From positions 62,001 to 126,000 of the forward strand of contig JANBPK010000814.1 of NCBI GenBank assembly GCA_027579435.1: a DNA stretch of 64,000 nucleotides, written 5' to 3'. Source of the stretch: Candolleomyces eurysporus. Its lineage: Eukaryota > Basidiomycota > Agaricomycetes > Agaricales > Psathyrellaceae. The notes beneath the pieces are model-generated. The model had not been told where the DNA came from and did not search any database. It worked only from the letters and a program-made list of their open reading frames with translations. Below, piece after piece: positions 47,474 through 57,737 of this stretch (position 1 is the stretch's first letter; the number at the start of each line of letters is the position of its first letter). Position numbers and translations under genes: made by a program.

Positions 47474-49640
47474 CCACAAAAATTAGGAAATTTACGAGAT
47501 CTAAAATGCTAGGCTCCGATCTCCGGGGTTCGCCAGTCAGCAGTAGAAACCACCCTTGGTTCATCTTTCGATAGTTACTTTTAGTCCCTTGTCTCGATCT
47601 GACCCTTGGAACCCAAACGAGAAGCGAAGCAGGACCGAAATGAGCCAGGTTCAACGCCACCTGGGCGGCCTCTGAGAAATACCAGTTAATTATCCTCCTC
47701 AAACGAGTAATCGGGCTCGCAGGAAGGTACGACATGAGCAAAGATGTGCCTGCCCGTATAGGCTCATTCAGCCAGAGGCGCGTCAGCCATGCCGTACAGT
47801 ATCCATGATGATATGGAGAGTCTGTCAAGTACAATCAGAAGAGATGGCGGGGATTGTTCATGTATTGAGCAAACATACCCGATGACCCATCTAGATAGAA
47901 TACAACGGCTCCACTCACCATAACCAGTAGCAACGGTACCTGCATACTGCCGTTTACTGCACTTTTTTGAGAATGAGTGCATGCGCCTTGAAATTTAGGT
48001 AGAAATTGCCTCAAACAACGTTTACGGAATGATCATTACGGCGCCCAGCTCGAAGCGAGAATGGCGGTGAGGCACTTCCTGCCAGATGCTATGGGTTAAT
48101 GGGACGACACACTCCTGTACTCTGGGTCCCAGATGGAGGGTAAGGGAGGGGATAAATGCTTCCTCGCGTCCCAAGAGAATGTCACCGTCTTCCAGCCATT
48201 TGACATCCGTTCGAAGCCTACGGAATCGACAGAACGGAGACCCAAATAAGTGCCTGCGGTTTCCAGGCCGTGACAGTCGTGGGGCCCTTTCACAGTCTCC
48301 TTTGAAGAGTATAACAGGCTGAATAAACCCTGAACACTGGAAGGGCACCCTAAACGGAACTGACCCATGGTAAGCATCCATCATCAGGAACGGACCAACG
48401 TTGCTGACGCTTCACATTCCCCGCCACGATGCTTCTTGTAGCCCATTAAGGGGTGTGCATCCGATCCATAAAACAGGCGACTCGTTCGCATACCATGGGT
48501 TTGGTTTTGTTCAGGTCCAGTGGTAGGGCACCGCCGAACCTGATCACAATTTCACGCTGTCAAGTCAAATATCAGATAGGAATGATGCTGATAGCACATA
48601 CATAACGTACTCAGATGCTGAAATGCTGACCTAGGTCAGAAGAGCTATCATTGGGCTGAGTAATAGAGGATTTCGAAGACCGTAGACATAAGCACGAACA
48701 TATTCGGGTTCAAGAGCAGAGCACTGAGCAGTGCCGCCCGGTTTAGGCTGAAATTCCCCAGTCCTACACCGCCACTGATGGCACCTGTTCCTGAAAATCC
48801 ACCAAGTTTTTGTTGTGGAGATTGCCAACTGAATTGAAAGCCTTGGCACTATCGGAAACCTTGGAGCTTAGAGCCCTCTTCTAGGAGCTACATAAGGGAT
48901 ATCTCTTTTTTCAGTTAGAATGGTACTTTCACTTTTGGAAAAGGAAGAACATCAACTTCCCTCGCACCCTTGCACCATCCATCGTTCGGTCCGATGTGGC
49001 TTCCTTGTTCCCACTGTATCCCCCTTGTTCTAAATGACGCTTCCAGTTGTGACAGATCATATCTGAATGCTTCTCATCTCTCTGATCTTAGTCTGAAGCG
49101 AGATCGTCACGATCCAGGCTGCCGGCGCTCCGGGTTAGGCGCCTGTTGTCCGATGCGGGAGAAGTACCCATGTACCACATGCCACACCAAGGCACCAGAG
49201 GCGGCTTTGTAGTGTCTTCGGGATATGAACCCGTCTTATACCTGTTTTGAGAGTCTCTGTGTACAGAAGCTGCTGTGGATCCAATGCCGCTGTTAACGAG
49301 TCATGATCAGCTGCCGTTCGCTTGTCAAAACCAAGGATACGGCGGTGATGGATGGACAATGTTCATTGAAAGGACGGCAGCGAGCAGGTGACTGGTACTG
49401 GAACCAATAGGAGACCGTCGAGGGAAGCGTCCAAGCAGGGTCATAAGTGTAGGTACGCAGGTGTTGAGAGCGAGGTACTCGTTCGAATCATATTTCTCTG
49501 CTTTGCTTCTTACACAGCTTTCACAAGAGCAAAGTAAGTTAAATTATCAAAAGAGATAACAGAGATTCATTCTTTGATACTGGCTTCTGGAAGTCAGGAC
49601 TATTCGAAAGGCTATGCTAACGCCGGCCTAAGTCGACCGT
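47474..49640. other. intergenic, no supported gene
   Basis: This is the upstream region of the laccase and the 3' flank of F-box copy C. Minus-strand frames at 48022-48384 and 48631-48849 look mildly protein-like but have no domain and no start/splice structure I can defend. Confidence 0.4.
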
Positions 49641-51355
49641 TCAAATACTCCCCATTCGCTCTCGAATGGCTTGGCGAACTGCCTCCCACCGTTCCCTGTT
49701 CCTTGTCCGTTCCCCAGCCTCAACATCTGATAATTCGCATTCCAGATCTGGAAAATGTGCGACAAGAAAAGATGTAACGGACGAAGGTGATCTGATGGGG
49801 CAGCCGGCTCCGACCACAAGTATCTTCAGACGAGCCCGTGGCCGGTGTTCGCCATCTCCTTTATGATTGGCACGCTGAGGGGCGGGAAGCCGATCGTCTT
49901 CTGTTGTTACTCGACCCGCGTCGAAGCATATGCGGAGAGTTCGTAGGGAGGGGCATCCGTAAGCGATATCGAGCATATGGGTGTGGTCAATATGAGGGAC
50001 GTGAGGTTCTTCGAGGTGGTTTTGCAGGTGAAGGCTTTGGATCTTTGGCCAGGCCGTAGGAATGAGTTTTGCCAGCGCCGGAGTCAACCATGCGCCGTCG
50101 TCCAGACGTATTTCAACCGTTTCCAGATTGATGAACTTGAACAAGGGGGATATGTCCACTGCGCGAGAATCTAATTCCAGAGGCTCATCCACCCACCCCT
50201 CATCGTTATCGCTGGGATCACAGATTTCCAGCTTTCGTAAGGTGTCGGGGTTGAGATGGTGATGAATGGTGTCGAGCAGTAGCCGAGCATTCGTCGCGTA
50301 ACCAATCGAAGTATCCTCATCGGCGCAATAAGACCGAACGCCTAGAAATTGAATTTGATTCGTTGGGTGAAGATGTTGTAGGAAGCCAATGGCCTCTGTG
50401 AAGGAAAGGTCCGAGTGTATCATAACTGAACGGAGCGACCTGAATCGTTCCTTGCTCAGGAATGGAGCCTCATCTCCATCCCGTGGTGTCGCCGTGTATA
50501 GGAAGGGAATATCTGGATCATATAAACAGATGGCGGTGAGGTTGGGCAGTAACGATATGTGAGGAATGGCGATTGGTTGGACGGATGTAATTGTGATGCT
50601 TTCAAGATGCTCCCAAGGGAAAGAGGTCAGATAGCCACATTGGTGAACGAAAGGGGCTTCTGTCTCCCCAGAGTTCGATTTATCCTGGATTTCGAGCGTC
50701 CTCAAGGTAGGAAGCCGGTTTAAAACATATCGGAGAGACGCTAAGTGCGTCGGTTCGTTGGGATAAACACCGAACAGCAGGTCCTGTATGTTTGGGCCAA
50801 GATAGAGAGAGTAGCCGGAGAAACCATACGCAGCGATCTCCTGTGAACCTGGACCCCACTCTAGCTTGGTGATAAGTGGCGAGAATGCACCAGGCTGGTT
50901 CTGGGTAACCAGTTGCAACACTTGGATGAGCTCTGCCGAAAAGATGGTTTCGGAGGACCCGCTAGGTGTCCGGGATTTGGGTGACTCCACAGTGCGTATT
51001 CTACGAGCATAGAAGTTCAAATATCTTTGCAGGTCTGTTGGAAGAAGCTCGCGAGACTTGCGTAAGTACTGTCATCGACAAAGTGGATTCAGCCTCGTAT
51101 CTCACAGATCTGAAAGGGAAAGACTCCTACCACGACTTTGAATTTGAAGTCCCCGCCAACTATTCGCGTTTCAAAGAAACGCGCTGGTAGGCACTTTAGG
51201 AGCGGCCTAAACGCTGGGACGGTGTGCCAGAGGTTGTCAAGTGCGGGCTCCAGGAAGCTGCGGCATGTAAGGCCCACTGATAGCAGCTCTTTTGGGCACA
51301 GGGGGTCAAAAATCAAGCGTAGGACTTCCGGAACACGCAAACACGGGTGGGCCAT
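49641..51355 (-). CDS. F-box/LRR-like protein, family member C
   Basis: Third member of the MAHxC family. Exon 1 is MAHPCLRVPEVLRLIFDPL with LLSVGLTCRSFLEPALDNLW, ending FKFKVVV at the same intron position as copies A and B. After an intron (about 51053-51136) comes SRELLPTDLQRYLNFYARRI. The long exon has leucine-rich segments (VLNRLPTLRTLEIQ, LESITITSVQPIAIPHISLL, CPSLRTLRICFDAGR) and ends with CPIRSPSSVTSFLVAHFPDL and RQAIRERMGSI. It is more diverged than A and B, and lies on the other strand 11 kb away, so it predates the tandem duplication. The acceptor is inferred. Confidence 0.8.
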
Positions 51356-51416
51356 GAGAATATGAACTTGGAAGAAAGTTGTAACAAGACGTGGCAGCAG
51401 AATATCGCATCACTTT

Positions 51417-51428
51417 AAGGTTAGGGTC
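51417..51428 (-). promoter_or_regulatory. GACCCTAACC motif, F-box paralog C
   Basis: The minus strand reads GACCCTAACCTT, 62-73 bp before the ATG. It is the same core as upstream of copies A and B. Confidence 0.5.
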
Positions 51429-51571
51429 CAAAGGTCTGTCCACTAAAACGCAAAACGCCTTTTCAAAGTTTTCAAAGCATGAAAAACGACAATTATATAG
51501 CCCATGTCGAGCTTTTAATTAAAAAGGCCTAAGTTTCCATCTGGCACAGGATACTACAAATTAGTTCCACA

Positions 51572-54500
51572 TCAAACTCCAGTCCATTTGCTATTAGCAC
51601 CTCCTATCTGCTGACGTTCAATTCTTCCGTCGGGCCACAGTTCGGGCGGTCGCTGAGTGCTCAGAGTATCGGGATTGCCGTAGGCGAGCACTTTCGACAA
51701 ACTTTGGAGGGAATCGTAGGAAAGACAAATCTAGCAAAGTGTTTAGAGATACAGCCTGAGTAGATACCACAGAAACTATACTAAACGTCTCAATGATGGG
51801 CAGAATCAAATTCTTGCAAGTCGATCGAAAGATGCTACACTCTCCCCTCTCAGGACCGTCGCACACTGAGTCAGATGCGCATCCCAATTTCGAAGGTCTC
51901 CTAATTTCTCCTCATCCACGGAGTCCTCAGAAGCCAGTGCCCCTTGCACCACCTCTCGAGCTTTCTCTACCAATGCAACAACGCCGAGTTGCTCAAGGGT
52001 CGGGAGAGTATTAGGTCCATCCGCAAGAGCGAGGGTAGCACTCAACGAAGCGCCGATCGTGAGCAACTAGAATAGAGAACACCCGGGTGAGCAAAATTCC
52101 ATCATACGAAGCAAGTAATGCGTACCCGAGGATCTGAAGTATTCAGCAACCGTACCCCATATTCAGCCGCCCCTGCTTCGACCATGAAGCCAGCCACATC
52201 TTCCCCTACCGCCAAAATATGTTTGATGGCGAGAGCATTTCCAGACTTTCGCTCCGACTTTAATGCTTCGGATGATTGGAGCGTTTCTTTGAAGGTATCC
52301 ACCACCGCACGCTGGCCGACTTCTCCGCTACGAGCAAGTGCTACAACAAGCTTCGCAAGAGGTTCGAGTCCACCAGCAATGGCAGGCCTTTCGGACAACG
52401 TCTTCGTCAACTCCTTGGTCCATCCCAGCTCAACGACGCTTTGCGGTCCATCCGGCTTGTCGTGCTCGACGATGACACCCAAAAACTGTATGATGATGGG
52501 AAGTACGGGTTTAGGCGTGTTTTTCGCGTTCCAGATCGAGAGTAAGGTGGGCAGCTTGGGCCGAATGCTCGAAACAATGACCGACACCGCCTCGTCCGTC
52601 GATAAAGCGAGAAGGGCGATGATGACCTCCAAAGCAATACCCCAAGCCTCGTCAGGCTTCCCTCCCTCGGCGAGGACGCACCACGCTATATCCAATCCCC
52701 CCGATTCCAACACAAGTTGTTTGAGCGCAGGGTCCGATGATTTCACCAGGACCTTGAGCCGACTGAGCACTTGGTGTTTATCAAACCGCGATAAGTTCTG
52801 CTTCTTTTTCCTCCCTTGCCTAGGGGCCATGGACACCAGGAGTTGATCGATTTGCTGCTTCAAGACCGTACCCACGGCTCCGAGGTCGACATGGGCTATG
52901 AGACCTAAGAGCGGAGTTATACACTCGGGTGTACAGTCGGGATCATCGAACCCTATAATGACGGACTTGAGAAGCTCTGGCGTAGCGATGAGAGCAATGC
53001 CCTCTGGATACCCGTTGGCTAGTTTGAAGAGGTCTAAAGCCATAGTGTACGCCGTGAAGATACCGTATTCTCCTGTGTTTGTGATAGTTTCGACCGAGAA
53101 GTTGACGAGAGGCGAAGATTGGAAGAATCGGGTCTGGATATCTTTGAGGGGGGATGGTTTGTTACGATGCTGGTAGACCAGAAGCTTGAAGATATCCAAC
53201 ACCGCTCTTAGGACCTCCCGTCTTTGACTGTCTTCTTCGGAGGACTCGGAGGCGTCGGTGGCGAGTGTTACGAGGAATGGGACAATGTCTCCTGCGTAGT
53301 ACGCCCGTGCCATGTCTTCGCTTGAAGCTATCATTTTCCTGATTTGGTCCAGCGGTGGGCGCTTGGAAGAAGAGAGAACGGAGCGAATGGCCTCGACAAT
53401 ATCAGCAGTTGGGAGGCTTTCCATCAGCTCGACCATGTCGCTCTTGCCGTCGATAAGGAACCCAGCAAGAGACGCTTTGGCCAGCTGAGCGGAGAAGGGG
53501 ACGAGAATGGGGAGAAGATGCTTGATTAAGAGAACGGTTTTGGAAATGACGCTATTAGTTGAAGGATTATTTTCAGTGACTCTGAGCCCTCGGTTTATCT
53601 GAAGTACTCACAGTTCGAATTCCTTTGTAGTAGATACCTTTTTTCGCTGTGACTGCGACTCCGGTGCAGTATCGTCAGAGGACGGGGCGCCTTCTTCTTC
53701 TGGCTGCGCTTGTTCTTCAAGCTGGACCGCCAAAAAGATATTCAAATGATCCACCGTCTCCTGAGTAGCGAGAGCCGTCCAGGTCTTGAAAGGTTGCGGG
53801 GCGGACGGTTCCCCGAGCAGATTGACGAGGCGAGAAGCGGCAACCAACGACTCCGTGGTCTCATCGCCAATAAGCTGCGCAACAATATCCGGGAGGTACT
53901 TGTTCGTCCGTCCGATGTCCCTGTCGACGTCTCGCATGGAGAGAACGGCGAACGTCGCTCGGACCGCAGAGCGACGAGCCTCAACGGTCGTCATGGGTTC
54001 TCGGAGCAATTCCAATATGCGCGGTACAGCCCCTGCCTTACCAGCAGCCTCCAGGACTTGGACCTGCACCTTGTGCAGAGCCGCCAGCTCTTGATAGGAT
54101 GACTCAAACCGGTTGAAAATGCTGTCGTTGTCGTTCAGCTCGGCGGAAGGGTATAGGGCTGCGAAAACGGGGGTAGGTGCGGTAGGAATACGAGTCGCAA
54201 ATACCTTTTGAACCAACGAACTACTCTCGGACTCGTCTTGAAGGACCTGGGCGAGAAACTCCACGGCGGCGCTCGATGACACCTCTTCGCTAAGCCTGTC
54301 GACGGCCAGGTGAACCAATGGCTCGTCGATGACGGAACGGGTGGCCTGAAGATACCCGTCTTGAGTGTCTTTGGATAACAGCTCTGCGAGTAGCCTGAAC
54401 GCGCTCCCCGAAACCTTCAACGCTCCGTCGTTGGCGTTGGAGATGATGCGGGAAAGGGTTTCTTGGGAAGTAAGTGTGGGGGCGACGTCATTTCTCAACG

Positions 54501-55918
54501 ACGTATAGTGGTCCGATCGATAGGACCTGAGGAGGTTGCGTAAAACCGAGGAAGCAAGGGATCTGAATTCTGGATCTTCGGCTTGCATAGTGGACAATAA
54601 CCATGGGAGAGAGTTGGCTAAGAGTAGATAGTGACCGAATTGAATATTGAGGGACATCGCTCTGTCAATGGCACCCTAATAATATCGTCAGAGCGCTCGC
54701 AGGTTGAACGTTGACCACAAAGGCGTACCAAAGCCTGAATAGCGCCATCGTTGGTTTCCGCCTTCTGTACCACCTCTTGAACAAACTCGATTGCGCCCCC
54801 CTTTCCCGCTTCTTCCTGAACAAGGCTACCTGCAAGGTTCTGTAGGACTTGTAACTTTGATTGCAATTCGATGTCATCCTGCGACCAAAACTTCCGGAAC
54901 CCGTCGGTTATTGCCTCGCTATCCCTCGAGCTGCACCAAGAGATCATTGACTCGCAGTACGACGCATTTGCGTTGGGTACGCGCTTCTCCTTCGCGTAGA
55001 GGGAGAGCAACGAGACAATGGACGTCTCGTGAGCGAAGAAAAAGGCCACTGCCTCATCGTTTCCATAGAGAAACTTCACGACTGCATCGGCGACCTCCGT
55101 ATCGTCGTCGTTGAGAAGCCCGAGCAAGGGAATGACAATCCAGCCTTGAAGGTGTAGTTTATCTTGATCGGGAACGTGTTCGACGAGCTCGTCGACCCCT
55201 TCAAAGGCTTGGATGAGGCAGGACACCGCAGCCAACCGCGTCGCCTTGTCTGGTGAGAAGGTAGTCATCACCAAATAGTTCAAAGCTCCAGCCTTGACTG
55301 CGGCATTGCGGAACTTCGTTCTTGAAAGGACCAAAGCATTCTCGAAGCCTTCGATAGCACTGACATATGATGCATGATTGTGCTGTGCAGCTTCGTCGTC
55401 GTAGTCGGGGATGTTGTAAACAGATGCCTCGAATAATTCGACCAGCTGGCCTTCGAAAGCGTCATCGTCCTTCTCCAGCATGTCCTCCAGGGTGCGAACA
55501 AGGTAATGCAAGTCCACACTCGAGGCGGAGATTTTGAATAGCGAGACGAAATCTTTGATATTCGCTCTGATGGCAGCATCTCCTTCATCCGACATGGAAA
55601 GGGTGGTACAGATGAGTGAAATGAGGGAATACCGGCGTACTTCATCGGTAGTCTCAGATGCTGCCTTGATGAGGCGAGGCACATCGTTCAGAAGTTGTTT
55701 CGTAGCCGAATCTTGCTGTGTTGCGATTACAGAGTTGAGATCTTCAATAGCCTGGGGAAATGGAGCGTTTGGCGCAGGAAGCAAGGCGTGCCGGTGAAAC
55801 TCACCTTGTCAAATACTTCCTGAGAGTCGGAAGATAGGCTGTCTATCATCTTCGACACTTCCTCGCTGGAAAGGAGGGTGCTGGGGGAAGCATCGTCGAG
55901 ACCCTCGTCCGATGACAT
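51572..55918 (-). CDS. large helical-repeat (ARM/HEAT-like) protein
   Basis: I do not recognise a named orthologue. Exon 1 is acidic (MSSDEGLDDASPSTLLSSEE). The rest, about 1,300 residues in a few long exons, is almost all predicted amphipathic helix pairs: for example IKDFVSLFKISASSVDLHYL, AVKAGALNYLVMTTFSPDKA, LQGWIVIPLLGLLNDDDTEV, GAVPRILELLREPMTTVEAR and AAEYGVRLLNT. This pattern is typical of armadillo-fold scaffolds. A basic patch APRQGRKKKQ lies in the middle. Exons join at 54666/54728, 53436-53620 and 52061-52124. The last exon is inferred to read ICLSYDSLQSLSKVLAYGNP and end NSKWTGV at 51572; an alternative end is at 51806. It is head-to-head with PUP1. Adaptor or transport-factor roles are possible; none is shown. 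Confidence 0.72.
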
Positions 55919-56325
55919 TGTGAGTGGTGCAAGAGTGGGCCAAACTATTCAACCTGTTCAACCTTGGTTCAACCCTGAATTCAAGACAAAAGGCTCCGTA
56001 TTCAGCTACGCCACCCATCCAATAATGGAGAGAGCCGGGAGCGTGATTCAGAAACAGGGCATTTATTCAAGATCGATAAACCTTCAGTAAGACTGGTCCC
56101 CGTCGGCTATTCTGAAGGGATATCCGCTATGCTCAACGAGATGGGGTTCGACGTCTCACAATGCAAGCAGGCGGCAGAGACGCATTTGAGGGGAGGATAA
56201 GGAGCGACTTAGCTCCAGTTGGCAGCGGCCAGACGCGTCGCTGACAAATCGTGGTGCACGTGGGTCGCGATCCCAAGACGCGTAATGCTCGATATTGCAG
56301 CTTTGCAGCAACCCTCATTATTCTA
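55919..56325. promoter_or_regulatory. shared divergent promoter, helical-repeat gene / PUP1
   Basis: About 400 bp lie between the start codons. I looked for the yeast proteasome element GGTGGCAAA and did not find it. Confidence 0.4.
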
Positions 56326-57366
56326 ATGGCAAGGCCTTCAGTATATTCATCTCCAGGGTTCGATTTCTCGAACCAGGTCAGGTATAAAGTCCCAAGATTC
56401 AAGCATAACCCTGTCATCTTACATGTTTGTTGTCCAGGAACAACTTTCTCGCCGAGAAAGGCTTGCCATTACCAAAGGCGACGAGCACCGGTACCACGAT
56501 CGTAGGATGCTTATTCAAAGACGGTATTGTGCTGGGTGCGGATACGAGAGCGACGGAAGGCGATATAGTAGCCGATAAGAACTGCGAGAAGGTCCTTCAC
56601 AGTCGTACCACCTCAGCAACGTTCTGATCGTTTCCCCAGATCCATTATATCACAGAGTCCATTCGCTGCTGCGGTGCTGGAACTGCAGCTGATACCGAAT
56701 TCACCACAGCTCTTATCTCCTCAAACATGGAGCTTCATTCCTTGCAGTCAGGCAGGAAACCTCGGGTTGTCACCGCCATGACCATGCTCAAGCAAATGCT
56801 CTTCAGGTGCGCACGCCTCTCACCTCGATCCTATCATGGTGGTCTGATCGTGTGCTCTAGGTATCAAGGACATGTTGGAGCCGCTCTTGTACTTGGAGGC
56901 GTTGATTCGACTGGCCCTCATCTGTTCACAATCCATCCACACGGTTCCACCGACAAGCTCCCATACGTGACGATGGGTTCTGGTAGTCTTGCTGCAATGG
57001 CCGTATTCGAAAGCGGATGGCTGCCAAACATGGATGTAAGTGCCAATCCTTTTGAGATGAAGGGTCGGTGGAGACTCACAGATTCTGCGACAGCGTAAAC
57101 AAGCTTTGGATCTGGTGAAGGCGGCGATCGCAGCCGGTATTTTCAACGATCTGGGTTCGGGATCCAACATCGACGCCTGCATAATCACGGCGACCTCCAC
57201 CGAGATGCTGAGGAACGTCGAAATGCCCAACCAGCGAGTACAGAAAGAGAGAGATTACAAGTTCAGCAAAGGGACGACAGCCTGGAGGAAAGAAGAAATC
57301 AGGAACTTGATCGTCGAAGAGCAGATCACCCCCATCGGTCGTGGAGATGAGATGGATACAACATAG
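56326..57366 (+). CDS. PUP1: 20S proteasome subunit beta-2
   Basis: Catalytic beta-2 (trypsin-like) subunit of the 20S core. Exon 1 is [19 protein letters not shown]. After an intron come [18 protein letters not shown] and then [20 protein letters not shown]; the propeptide is cut between Gly and the first Thr, which becomes the nucleophile. Further signatures are [31 protein letters not shown] and THPHGSTD-type [20 protein letters not shown]. The C-terminal extension ([20 protein letters not shown]) is typical of beta-2, which embraces beta-3. Several short introns. Intact. Confidence 0.93.
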
Positions 57367-57737
57367 TTTGGCGTTTGGAATCATGCAACTCGACATGTAT
57401 TTTTACGAATTCTCTATCCCATTATTCGAATCAATATTCGATTGGTTCTCATCGTCAGCAACGTTTTGCTGAATGGCCCATGGTGGCACCGCTAGGGATA
57501 AGAATGTAAAACCATATAGTTCATCCGTTGAGCTTTTGAATAGCTTCCCATGTTTAGGGTCGGAATTCATCGAACTTCAAGTTGAATTCCGATGTCGCCT
57601 TCGAATTCAGCCTCAATATTCAATAGCCCGCCGGTATATTGTGTTCCGGGAGGCTTTGTCATCCCAATTCCGATCCTGGATCCGCACGCACACCATACGA
57701 AAGGCTTTCCCAGGTGATACAGCAATCTGTCAATTCC
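57367..57737. other. intergenic or NLR 5' exon
   Basis: A short frame starting MSPSNSASIFNSPPVYCVPG (about 57591) could be the first exon of the NLR, but its splice phase does not fit the next exon as read. Otherwise nothing is seen. Confidence 0.35.

Noticed and set aside
48022..48849. Minus-strand frames that look mildly protein-like
   Set aside because: No domain, no consistent splice structure and no shared family with neighbours.
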